Source of the DNA: Rhea pennata
Taxonomy: Eukaryota; Chordata; Aves; Rheiformes; Rheidae
Direction: 5' to 3'
DNA: 64,000 bases
Assembly (NCBI RefSeq): GCF_028389875.1
Contig: NC_084702.1
Coordinates: 56,616,053 to 56,680,052, forward strand
Under the pieces are notes generated by a model. It was not told the origin of the DNA. It saw only the letters and a program-made list of their open reading frames with translations, and ran no database searches. Position numbers and translations under genes: made by a program. Position 1 is the stretch's first letter. Each line of letters starts with the position of its first letter. Shown here in pieces: positions 36,401 to 47,570 of the stretch.

Positions 36401-39400
36401 AATCTCACATAGCTCTTGGTTTTAATTCCTCTCGAATTTAGGGGTTATGGAGGTCTGAACACAACCCTGATTTCTCTTAAAACTCTTTTGGTTCAGAAGC
36501 CTGGCTCTCTACTAGGCAAAGGAGATCAACAACACATGCTTCTAATTCTGCCATAATTTAATTAGAGTTAAATTAAATTCTCCTTCAGCCCAGCCACTTA
36601 AGATAATTAATTTGGAGACAAAATAAAGTGACCCAAATGAAGAGATAACCAAAGGGAGTTTCTGGTTGTTTAAGCAGTCAAGCTCCAGCCTCACCTTTGG
36701 GAACAGGTAGGAAGTTGTTTATTGTAGAAAGACCTTGTGTTTTCATGCTGCTCTAAGCTCCTGCATTGAACTGAAGTTTGGACAAGAAGCAACTTTTCTG
36801 GCAATTATGGCTAGGAGAGAGACCCCTGTTAAAGCAGACAGGGCTCCTGTAAGCTGGAGAGATGATGAAAATTAGAAACAAGCAGCTCAGAGGCAGGAAG
36901 AACTGGATTCTCAAAATAAAAGGCAGAGAAAAGGTAAATTGGAGAAGCTTTACAGAGTTATCCCCGCATAGTACAGTTCATTCTTACTGTGGCTGACACA
37001 TGTTTATCATCTCATTATATCAAAACACGTAGCTAGCTTTGGAGGAAGATTGTTTTTGACAGATCCATTTGTCATCACAGCAGTATCAGCTCTAACCATC
37101 CAAATATAATGTTTTCTATGTTAGATTATTCACAAATCATGGAAATTACTGCATGTTTACCATCATAATTTGATGGTTTTGAACATAGATAATGGAGATT
37201 AAGAAAATAAGAAAACTGCTAAAGTGTCAATCTCTTTACATACAGTCTAAGGAACAATTTTCCAAGGAGTTGGGTAGGCAGTGGAAATGCAGTTTGGATC
37301 ATCCCATCCACAACTGAGAAAAGGCCAGACTGAATCTTTGGGGTTTTGCCCCAGTGTTTTTCATTTCTTATTCCAGACCAGCTTAGTTTAGAAACATGAC
37401 CCATCAGAACTTGTTCCCATGTTTTGCCTTTTCTGAAGAGCTTCTTCTTACTATCTTAGCAGGGAAAACTGGAACAGGAGGGGGAAAAATCTGGCAAGAG
37501 TGTATTAGCATACTTTATAGAGGATAAATCAAAGTCAGGTAGACTTCAGAGCCTGCATTGCATCAAATGCAAGAGGAAAATCAATTGGAAAAGGCCAGGT
37601 TCCCTCCTTTTCATTCATTGTAACACAGAGGCATGATTATATTACTGCACTGATGAGTTATCCTACCATTGAAAGGGCAGCAGTTTTTCCACTGGTTTTA
37701 AAATAACTGTCCCAAAACCAGTAGCATTGCTTAACTTTGGATAATAAGATCTCCCAAATAGACCATATATATATTGTTTCTTGTACAATTTATTAATTAC
37801 TACGCATAATTACTAAATTAGTACATATTATACAAGTGACTACTTACTATTGTAATTACTGCTATTCTTCATATCAGGATATGGCTTGGTTGAAGTTTTA
37901 AATATATAGAGGTATAGTATAGTATGTGATGACTTTGCAAAGCTTAAAATTGTAGTAAAACTAGGATAACCTCTCCAAAAAAGGAAGGGGGACACTGCGG
38001 TGAAACTTGCATGTGTTTACTGTAAGAGCAGCAGAGAGAAGCAGCATGGTCCAGTGGAGAGGGCGTAAGCAGTGTGTGGCTTGCTTACTGTTTTTTAAAC
38101 TCCAGCAGAACATCAGCAGGGAGACTGGTGAGAAGGTTCATGGTGAAGCAGGGGAAGAGGGAAATACGACTATGGAGAAAGTCTGATTCTTCATGTAACA
38201 GAAAGGAGAGCTCAGATCACCAGATTCTGTAACACATACATGGCCTTGATCAGTTACGTTATCTCTGCAGTCTTAATTCTCATAATTCAATTTTACACGG
38301 ATCAGGTCTTACAAGAGTTGTTCTGGAGTAATGCTTTCGTAGATAAGCAACAGTGACACGTGACAAATTCCTATATAAAAATATGCTAGGGAATCAGCTC
38401 AAAGAGTGAGTAGGTGCCCACAAAGTTTATTAGTTAGCTTTCTTCCTGGCAATGTTTTTTTTACTGCTCCAAGTAACATCTTTCAGGGAAACAGTTGGAT
38501 GCAGCCAGGGCTGCTTCCAGTGGGCTGTCTCAGCAGACAGGTAACCCTCAGCCGGCTGCACACTAGCCAGGAATGTCACAGAAAGTCTCGAAACAGATGT
38601 TAGTGCTAGCGATGACATTTCTGGAGAGTGGCAGCTCGCTAACCTCAGTGTAAAGGAAGACGTGGGCTCCCAGATGGGCTGGAGCAGGCGTCCAAGGCAG
38701 CTGGCACAAACAGTGGCAAATTTGGCATTGCCTGAACCCTGGCATCCTGGTGCAGGACAGTAACCAGCTACACACAGCCACACTATCAGGCCTTGCTGAG
38801 CAGAGGCATGGGAAGGGGTTCCCCATCTGTAGTGAGTGCTGGAGCCATCCCATGATGGGCTAGCAGGGCTTTGGGGTATGTCGATGCACGGACCATGAAT
38901 GTAGGCCTGTACTGTGCTCCTTTTGTAGGCTCCAAGCTGAGATCTTTCCCAGATCAATATCGCTGGATGACCTGAGCACCTGGGTGAATGCACGTTGCTG
39001 GGTGCCAGTGCTGGGCAGTGGGCAGGAAGTGTCCAAGAGCTGCAGCTCCTGCCTTTGTGGAGCAACAGCTGAAATGCATCAGGAGAACAGTGCCAAAAAG
39101 TTGCTTACTTCGCTCTGCTGTACAGGGGACCTAGGATGATTATCTGACCTGTAGGTGCCCTAGTTAATCTATCTGCTGTGGAGATATTGCCCTGTTTCAA
39201 ATTCAGGCAGCGATCAGTAAGTAAGCTTCCACAAAGCTGTAATAAATAAAAGGATTTATTTATCATTCCTCCTATCCAATAGTCAGTTTTACTGCTTTAA
39301 GGAAAATGATTCCAGACTGAGACTATTGGAAAATACAGTTTGGGGCAAGCCCTACAAGTGCGCATGAAATCTCTGGAAAAAAAAGGAAGGGAAATGCTAC

Positions 39401-40060
39401 CCGACCTGTGACTAGAGTACTGTTTGTAGGAATGCAGGGTTAATACAGCTTTATGAGATGAGAAACTTAAAGAAAGGGTATTGTGCATACGTAGAACAAG
39501 AGAACTTACGTAAATTCAAAGCAATGTTCTATTTTTGCTGCTGTTAATTAAATGTTATCATCTCATGTGCTTCATGCTTACAAATCACTTCAGCTATTGT
39601 CAGATCTCAAGTAGCTTCCCTTCATTTCTTCTTCTTCAATGAAACCAATTTGAAAGTCTCTTTCAGCGATTTGCTTTTAATTGGAAAGCACTCCCAAATG
39701 CAAGACTGAACAATGTGGTCACTGATGTGCATTGATATTGATAAAGCATTATTTGTCAAGTCTGCTTAAAAGGGAACATCTGACAGAATCAGTAGCATGG
39801 TTTATTTTCATCCTTCTGCTTCTTCCTCCCAAGACTGGGAATGCCCCAGGAGGGTGTGATGAAAGGCCAACACCAGGACGGCATGCAGCCCCTGGGCACC
39901 CAACATAAGGAGCTAGGCTCCCACACAAACATCACCGTCTCCTTTTCAGGCTGCAGCAGAACACTGGGACCACTAGAGCCCTTCCAATTGTACTGAGAAG
40001 AAAAGGGAACACCAGCTGGTTAACCACCTCCTTGTCCTCAGCAGGACAGTGCGTGACAGA
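30454..40060. other. CRHBP-AGGF1 intergenic region, first part
   Basis: No gene can be supported. It contains a T run (31278-31296), a GC-rich patch at about 35195-35570 with a donor-like end, an AT-rich patch at about 37760-37930, and a 211-codon minus-strand open frame at 38430-39065 with no recognisable domain. The rest looks like unique sequence. Confidence 0.6.
31278..31296. repeat. Homopolymer tract, 19 T
   Basis: An uninterrupted T run in intergenic DNA, flanked by GGGG and GG. Confidence 0.9.
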
Positions 40061-40064
40061 GAAG

Positions 40065-40173
40065 GTTGTGAAGGAAATATCCAAAAGGAAATGACTTTGT
40101 TTTGCGAACCTAAGAGCACAGTCTGTGCATTAGCTGTCCATCTGTATTGTTTCCTTTGCTATTAATATCTAGG
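40065..40173 (+). repeat. Direct repeat, copy 1 (109 bp)
   Basis: Aligns without gaps to 41165-41273 with about 8 differences in 109 positions (about 93% identity). The core from TAAGAGCACAGTCTGTGCAT through GTTTCCTTTG is identical in both. Neither copy resembles a repeat family I know. Confidence 0.9.
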
Positions 40174-41164
40174 AAGCAGATTCAGAATCAAAGTCTCTCT
40201 CATCCTCTATTTATGAGGTCTTCTCAGGAAAGCTGGAGAAACAGGCTGCAACTTGAACCTGCAAGCACTGTAAGGAAGGCTCCTCTGAGAAACAGCATGT
40301 TAGCTCTGTCCTGATGTTGTGCATCTTTAACAAGAGCTATCAGGTGGCACAATCTTAATTGAGCATTGGAAATAAGTCACTTTTTCTAGGTAATATTGTT
40401 TTTGGATTAACAAACCTCTTGAATAGGTTATCTGGCCTTTTAAATTAAATGTATGGTAATGACTCTTTTTCTTTTTTTGTAGGACTGCCCTGGAGTATCT
40501 TTAACTTCAATAATACACTGCTCAAGGATAATTCTAATTACACAGACAGCTATGATGCTACTTTGATCAGTTTTCATTAGAAATTCAAGTAGTCCCTTTA
40601 CTTCTCTTGACTTCTCCAAATTGTCTTTACTAGTCCTTATCATCTTCACATGGTTGAGGGCCTGAGGGGTTCTGGGTTCATGCAGGTCCTGCCTGCCCGT
40701 AGTGACCACTGCCACTGGGAGCCAAGATGCTCAGCACCTCACAGACTTACTCAGCACCCAGTGAAGTCTCATTCTGTCTGACTCAGCTGCTATTACTCAC
40801 CCCTCTGTTAAGGGATTAGTCCCACCTATGGTTTACCGCAGAGTTTTCCCACTGCTACTTACATAAACCATTTTTTATCCCACTGGTAATGGTATTTTCC
40901 ACATTGTCTGCTAAATAATGAAAAATAAATTAGTCTTTCATAGGGACATTGGCAACAGCCCAAAATCTCCCACCCTTCTTCCCTCTAGGCTTAGAGAGAA
41001 TGAGCTAAAGGATAGAAGGTGAGATCATCCTTTAATAGTAAAGGCATTAGGTTTTTCAGGTCATTAGATTTGCTGATATTTTGATAGAGTTGAAGGAACA
41101 CAGTTGTGTGTAGGAACTTAAGTCCAGTAGCGCAGGACTTTGTTTTTAAAGAAATAACTAGGAT
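40174..41164. other. Segment between the two direct repeats
   Basis: About 1 kb bounded by the 109-bp repeats. A 91-codon minus-strand open frame (40440-40715) has no recognisable domain. A short stretch near 40720-40760 (GATGCTCAGCACCTCACAG) resembles widespread sauropsid repeat tails, but it is too short to classify. Confidence 0.4.
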
Positions 41165-41273
41165 GTTGTGAAGGGAATCTCTAAAAGGAGATGACTTTGT
41201 TTTGTTAACCTAAGAGCACAGTCTGTGCATTAGCTGTCCATCTGTATTGTTTCCTTTGGTATTAATAGCTAGG
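41165..41273 (+). repeat. Direct repeat, copy 2 (109 bp)
   Basis: Second copy of 40065-40173, at a spacing of exactly 1100 bp and in the same orientation. Confidence 0.9.
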
Positions 41274-41816
41274 TATGGTACAGTACCATATTAACTCAGA
41301 TACACTAAGTTAATTCAAGCCAAAGCCTGAATTCAGATCCATCAAATAAGGTAATTGCAAGATGGGAAAATCTATAGGCCATAACTGTATGATGAAATCT
41401 AGCTATTCCCTGGTGGGGAAGACCTAGAGAAGATAAGCCATTTTCCCCTTTTTAGGGGAATGCAGAAGCCAGGACACATATGAATGGAATGGCATAGATT
41501 TACTGTCTTGGACGTTAATTCCTGGGTTTTGCAGGAAACATTCATAATGCTCAGTGAGTACCAGGAACCAAACTAGACTGCTGAATCATCCACATTGTGC
41601 AATGTTCACCTCTGCCAGGCTCTGTTCTGGAGTGGGTATCTCCAGTACACAACCTAAGCACATTTCAGGGGACAGTTTGCTGCAAAGAGACATCCCTCAG
41701 GCAGTATGGACCAGGCTGCAACAGGACTAGCACATGCTGCCTCAAATGGATCTCCTGCAGGCTTTGCACCCTCATATATCCCTTGGACATCACCTTTGGG
41801 GGCTATAAAATCATCC

Positions 41817-42109
41817 TGTCATGATCATGGGACAAATTAACATGCCTAATAGCAAAGCAGAAATCAAATGTGGCTGAAGGCCCTCATACAGAGGAAGTCA
41901 GCAAGAGGAGCTGTATCTGTGCCATCCAATCTCTGCTGTCCCTGTTTTGCTGGCCTTGCTGAGGATGCTGCATGAACTGATGTCATTTGCTCGGGCATGT
42001 ATATAAAGTGTGCTAAGTGTCTTGAGTGGGAGATCTGACTCTCCCTTCTCCTCATAAATCTTTTCTCTTTCTCGTGTTATTACTTCTTTTCTTCTCTAGG
42101 CCTAGCACA
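41817..42109 (+). mobile_element. Possible degenerate solo LTR
   Basis: The segment begins TGTCATGATC and ends TAGCACA (TGT...ACA termini). It has a TATATAAAG box near 42000 followed after about 50 bp by a CATAAATC poly(A)-signal-like site and a T/C-rich stretch, the order expected of U3-R-U5. I see no target-site duplication and no internal retroviral region, so this is a tentative call. Confidence 0.25.
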
Positions 42110-42227
42110 GGCAGTAAGATGGATGGGCTTGAAAGCTCTATGTGGGTATGAGCTTGTGGGATAGCAGAAAGTCGAATAGGATTATATGTAATACACCTGC
42201 ATTTAACTTGCAGTGAAGCTGAGAGTA

Positions 42228-42228
<1 letters not shown>

Positions 42229-42264
<36 letters not shown>
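42229..42264. repeat. Homopolymer tract, 36 A
   Basis: The longest homopolymer in the window. It follows no recognisable retrocopy; bird genomes have few poly(A)-tailed retrocopies because CR1 does not use poly(A) tails. It may be a simple expansion or an assembly artefact. Confidence 0.9.
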
Positions 42265-42267
<3 letters not shown>

Positions 42268-43609
42268 TCACTAGAAATAAAGCTGCATTTTCTGTTCTTG
42301 CCATTCTTTTCTCTCACCCTCTCTGCACATTTGTGTTGTCACAGATTTCACAGGCAGAATGATGCATGCCAGAGAGGGTGATGGCATCCTTTTCTAACAT
42401 CTGCCAGCCTTTCCTCCAAAAAGGCCTCACACCACCCATACCACCACTCAGGCGACCGGCCAACAAGGGACTATTCTTTAGGAAATCTCTCAGCAGCTTC
42501 AGAAGCACAAATGCTCTTTAAATGAAGCAATGCTTTGACATTTCAAATGCCTTTTCCTGTGCTGGGGAAATAGATGATGGAAATGAAAAGTGCCTGTCTG
42601 TCATAAAAACGGTAAAAGATCTTTAATAACAATTGTTTCCAGATTACTGATCAGGTAGAGATCTCTCCTCAAATCTCTAGATTGTATACAAATTTTAATG
42701 GGGGTTGTCATGCCTGGCTAACATCTCTTATTGAAACACATGGCTGTGTCTTGTCCAGTACCTGATCAAGACAGAGGCTGGGATATAAAAGCAGTCAGCT
42801 GACTGCAGGGCCCATGTCTTGAGTTCCCAAATTCAGTTACTAACACTGCTGTGACCAGAGCTGTGACCAAAGTGCTTTTTTAACTTGCTGTGAGTATGTT
42901 TTTATTTTAAGGAACAGGGAAAGCACAGACTAGTACCTAAACACTCTCTAGTTGTTCCACAATTTGTGAATCATGGAAGTCACTTTCTTTTCCTGAATTG
43001 GAGTGAATGAGCTGCAAGCCCATAAAATCAGCAGTATAAACAATGAGGAATGTGTAAAACTGGTGTTTCCTGTTAACCACCTCTCAGTGATTTCTTTCTA
43101 GATGTAGTTTCAAGGCACGTTCATGACATTTTTTAACTTAAAAAGGAGCAAACACATTTTGTGTGTGAGAAAAGGAAGGGAGGTGCTATTCAGTGCCTCT
43201 GAACTGTTACTTTAAATGGCTGAAAAATATTTCATGTTCCATTAACTCTAATTTTTTTCAACTTAAGATACCTTACTTCTGAACTGGCTATGCATGACAT
43301 TGCAGCACCAATTTATTGTATTAATTATTTTAGTCAGAGGAGGAGTTAAAAGCCACCACAATTCAGATCCGAATTAAAACATTTCCATTTATATTATAGT
43401 ACAGCATCACTGTAGTTAAAAGCCTCATTTTTAAATCACTGAGTCACTAATGAAGTACCAGAAAACACTGCTATAATAGGTCTAGAGCAGCTGTAGAAGA
43501 TAAACTACCACCAGGACACAAACTGCATGCCTGGAACACGAAGCATTAGCAGCGGCCTTGCCATTACTGATGGAAAATTAGCAATTTAATCCTCTTTCTG
43601 ACCAACCCC

Positions 43610-44230
43610 TTGTCCTCTCAGGTTGCAAGCTGAGCAAGAAGTGCCGTGTTGTGGGAAGGAGCCGGTCCCTGCCCAGCATCAGGCCTGACGGAGGTTTCAG
43701 GGAGCCGCTTAGTTCTGCAGCCAGCAGGGATCTCGGCTTCCCGCGCCGCCGCCGCCGCCAGCCGCGCAGCTCCGCGCCGTCCCGCCGGGGCAGGGAGGTA
43801 AGCCCGCACCCTCTCCTGACGGAGCTCCTGGCGGGTGTCAACGAACCCAGGGGTCCCTGCAGCCCTGGGCTCTCACAGTCGCTTCAGTCACATGCTCGAA
43901 CTCGCGCCCGCCTTGAAAACCCCATCGTTGCCGCAGGGGACGAGGCCGAGGTCCTCACCCCGACCTGACCCCGTTTACGTTCCTGCGGCGGCAACGCTGG
44001 CCATCTCGTCCGCTTGCTTCCTCCTCCCCCACGCCAGCCCTCGCCCGTGGGGCTGCGCCGCACAGCAGAACGGGGAATTGAGGCTGGTTAAGAGCAGTCA
44101 TTTTTCCCAGCTATTGCTGGAAAAGACTGGCTAGACTCAGGGAAGGGAGCACACTGCGGGACGAGGACGCGTGGCTGTGTGCAGAAGGGGCGACGCCAGC
44201 ATTGCAGCAGGGACGGTGCTATCAGACACC
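43610..44230 (+). promoter_or_regulatory. Orphan CpG island
   Basis: A compact CpG-rich patch in otherwise AT-rich intergenic DNA, with a GCC triplet run at about 43744-43760 and many CpG through 44220. It is 13 kb downstream of CRHBP and 17 kb upstream of AGGF1, and no known gene starts here in the syntenic human block that I can name. It may be a promoter of an unannotated transcript or a distal 5' exon. Confidence 0.55.
43622..43797 (+). other. Exon-like open segment in the orphan CpG island
   Basis: Bounded by a good acceptor (TTGTCCTCTCAG ending at 43621) and a good donor (GGGAG then GTAAGC at 43798). One frame is open for all 58 complete codons (it enters with two bases and leaves in phase 0). 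The product is basic, with an RSRSLPSIRPDGGFREP stretch and an arginine run encoded by the GCC repeat. I do not recognise it; a non-coding RNA exon or chance are equally possible. Confidence 0.3.
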
Positions 44231-47171
44231 ATGGCTGAACCAGAGAGCTCCTTCCAAAATCCAGTTCAGCCACTCAGCTGTCGGCAAGTCAAGGCCTGCA
44301 GATCTCAGCTAATACCTTTGCATTCTCTGGAGCATAACGGACTGGTAATGTCCTGCAAACATAACCCAAGGCAGCGCCTCCTGTGTCCTTCCTTGATCGC
44401 ACGCAAACGTTCGTGATGATAGACTCACCGCCCGTGGATCCTTCGGGCTGGTTTTTTATATCTGCTTCTTTCCTCAGGTGTTCAGATAAAAAACCGAAAT
44501 CAATCCAGTAATTTATAGCTATTCAGGCATTCTCAGTCATCAAGGTTCCCTTGAAATTGGTCTGTTCAGTTTTAGTTCCCTGAGAACACAAACAGATGCA
44601 CACAGGCAGTACACTCAGCAGTGAACCTTCCCTCAAGAGAAATCATCGGAAGAGTTTTGGTTAGAAATTTGTGACGCTCCCTTGAAAAGATCATTCAAAA
44701 GGGAAATTCAAATTCAAAATAGTCATTATTCTCTTGGTGAACATTTTTTGGGAGTCTTTTGTTATTAAGAGAGAGAAGAAAACAGAAAAACCATCCTCGG
44801 TCCCATGCAAAATCCTGAGGAAAAGCCTTGAAAAATATTTTTGTCAACTAGTTAGTTAAGGCTTTAACATCACATAATTGAATGTATCACGTTGGTGGTA
44901 CAGCTGAAGATGTGATTTACTTATCCATTGCCTTGTGAAGTCTTTGGGTTTAGCAATGTGTGTCTTAAAAACTGAGATAAACGGAAGACAAAGGATCAGG
45001 CCAAAAGTATGAAATTTGGTCAGTCAAACTCCAGAGGAAAAGGTGGAGACCTTACACCAGGAATGCAAAGCTTCTCCCTTATTCCAGTATGCTGCTTTGG
45101 CCCTCACCTGGGCTTCTCCCCAGAGCTGCTGAATACAGCTTTCCTTTTTTTGCTCTTTTATGCCAGTTTATTACAATTCTACAGCGCAAGATGGAAACTG
45201 GTTACATATGCTTGCTAGCCAGTCTGGAAATTGCACCTGTTTTCTTCAGGTTTAGATAGGATCTTGCACAATTTCCACATAGAAAAATGTTTGGAGAAAT
45301 GTACTGTATTTCTTGACATGTAGCTGTCATTTTAATGTGAATGTCTCAGAAGAAATACACTTTTTATGTAGCATAATTACATTTTATCATAATATCTGCT
45401 TCCCAATTCATTTCACACTTTTGCCGCAGTGCTGCCTTCTCTGCCGGCCCAGGCGATAACCTTGTGAAGTCATTGGTGAGGCAGATAACGGGGGGAATAA
45501 GGAGCCTCTAAAATCCACAGGTTCTGAAAATGATTAGTTATTTTTCTGTTATCACCCGTCTTATGTACTGGCTTCCTTTGGAAACAATTACCTTAGTCAC
45601 CAGAATGAGATTTCAGCTTGAATCCTGTGTGATTTATATTTGCTTTTTACACAAAGTGGAGGATAATGCAGATTGTTTTCACTTTGAATAGTAACTTAAA
45701 AGCCAGAAGAAACTGGTTTTTATGTAAGGATTTCTATTACGATTAGTAAGTCTCTCAGGTATTGGTAAAAACATCAGATTTGATTTCTTACCAACAAACA
45801 AAGACAAAAAGTATATTCTTAACTCTCATTAGGGAAGAGCCCTAGTCTGCAGACACCCTATCGTTGATCTCGCTATAGAGGAATTGCTCAGTAACTATTT
45901 TTTTTCCAAACGGTGATTGTACATTTCCTGACTTCAGGGAATGCTGGCAAAAGGCAGCGGGCTTTCGGATTCAATCTTTGTGTGCTCACCAGCAAGTGAA
46001 ATCTATCATACCGCTCAGTAAAAAATCAGAATAAAATGTAGTAAAATTAAATGCAAGTCATGAGTGTGATTGTGAATCACAAAGGCAGCTCAGGGCCGTA
46101 GTTATCTGAAATGTTCTTGACTGTCAAATGAGGATGTCGTCGTCATTTAAAGACATCCTTCATATAAACACAGAGCCCAAGGGATGGCTTAATGAAGTTA
46201 CTGTGGAAAAGGGTGCCAGTGCCATTACTAGATTTTTGTGGTCTGCAGAGTGGTAAATGTTTTATAGAAGGGCTCTTGCTATCAAATTTTCTTCTTGCAC
46301 TAAATCATTCTAGGTATATTTTGGTCTTGTCCAGATCCTATTTTAATTATCCATGAGCAGATGGATAAGAACTGGAGTTTTTCCTTTGAAAAACTTTGAA
46401 AGCTCTCTGACATCTGGTGGAGGATAATGATTTAGACTCAGGAGGATCTTGAAATATTTGCTCACATAGGTCTGAGTCATACCTCTAGCCCAAGAGGAGG
46501 TTGTGCTTGGTATACAGAAGCTGAAGAACAGGCAAAAGAAGTTATTTGACTGCTTTCTCGTAACTTCTAGCATTAGCACTAACATTTACACTCAGTCAAG
46601 AGCCAAGCTCTGTTTTGGGGTGGGAGGATTCATTAGTTTGGAGCTCCTTCCCCAGTTTGTTCACAGACAAGTTCCTGCACTGACAGGAGGAATTTTTGTT
46701 ATTTTGGAAATGTTTCTACTGGTATTGTGTTAAAGATGTATCATCTGTATCTTAAAAAAATTGAGATATCTTTCTGAAGGACCTAAAATGGGTGTAATAT
46801 CTTTCCAAGCAAAATTAATGATGTGGCAGGCTCTGGTGGAAATAGGGTAGCAAATTCGTACAACTCCATAATCAACTGTCAAGTTGGACTGCGGTATCAA
46901 CAGCAGGCACCTCTGATCACAAGGAAATTAAACTGGAAGGCTGCATTTGAGGACATAAAGAAGACATAAGTGAAAGAGCTGTCAAGCTAGTTACTCCAGA
47001 CCTGTTGCTAGTGTGCACCTCTGAAATTAATTACGCCATATAAAAAATACATTTCTTTTGAGACATTCGTATTAAAGTGACAGCTACACGCCAAGAAATG
47101 CAGTACATTTTTCTAAGCAGTTTCCTATGTGGAAATTGAAAGCTACTGTGCAACATCCTTTCCAAACCTGA

Positions 47172-47217
47172 AATAAGGAGGTGAGGGCAAGAATCAAAAC
47201 TGAGGATGAGCAGAACA
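47172..47217 (+). repeat. Short direct repeat, copy 1
   Basis: AATAAGGAGGTGAGGGCAAG continuing through ATCAAAACTGAGGATGAGC resembles 47367-47412 (AAAGGAGATGAGGGCACGG continuing through ATCAAAACTATGGATGAGC), at a spacing of 195 bp. The second copy lies just upstream of the CR1 fragment. Confidence 0.6.
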
Positions 47218-47366
47218 TATCTAATTAGGTATGAATGAACACAGAGGCATTTTGCATTGTGTCTTCCAGCATTTTGCTGACATGTATATTAAACAATTTA
47301 GTACCAAATTAGTAGACTGTCTTGTGAGTGTAAGAGCTGAACACGATCCCCAAACAGGGCAGGAGG

Positions 47367-47412
47367 AAAGGAGATGAGGGCACGGATCAAAACTATGGAT
47401 GAGCTGTGCAAA
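47367..47412 (+). repeat. Short direct repeat, copy 2
   Basis: Second copy of 47172-47217, with several differences. Confidence 0.6.
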
Positions 47413-47439
47413 CTCTGCTCTTGCAGAGACTGATGCATT

Positions 47440-47570
47440 TGGAAGAGACTGGATAAAACCCAGAGTAACCTGGCCCAACCTCACAGCTGGCCCTGCTCGG
47501 AGCAGGAGGTTGAACTACAGACCTCCTCCTGAGGTGCCTTCCCATATGAACCTATGAGCCTACAGTCAGA
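47440..47570 (+). mobile_element. CR1 LINE 3' fragment, diverged
   Basis: The CTGCTCGGAGCAGGAGGTTG region, followed by ACTACAGACCTCCTCCTGAGG and TGCCTTCCCATATGAACC, follows the order of the CR1 3' tail (a GAGGTTG block, a short segment, then an ACCTCC block and TCCC(T/A)... end). It is diverged and lacks clear ATTCTGTG repeats. Confidence 0.55.

Larger units (their letters stand above)
41274..43540. other. Intergenic stretch before the orphan CpG island
   Basis: Apart from the LTR-like segment and the A run I see no gene or repeat here. Open frames are short and without domains. Confidence 0.5.

Noticed and set aside
40470-40500. A TTTTTCTTTTTTTGTAG acceptor-like site between the direct repeats
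   Set aside because: No open frame or donor consistent with an exon follows it on the plus strand; probably chance.
42181-42264. Poly(A) tail of a processed retrocopy
   Set aside because: No coding remnant can be recognised upstream of the 36-A run.
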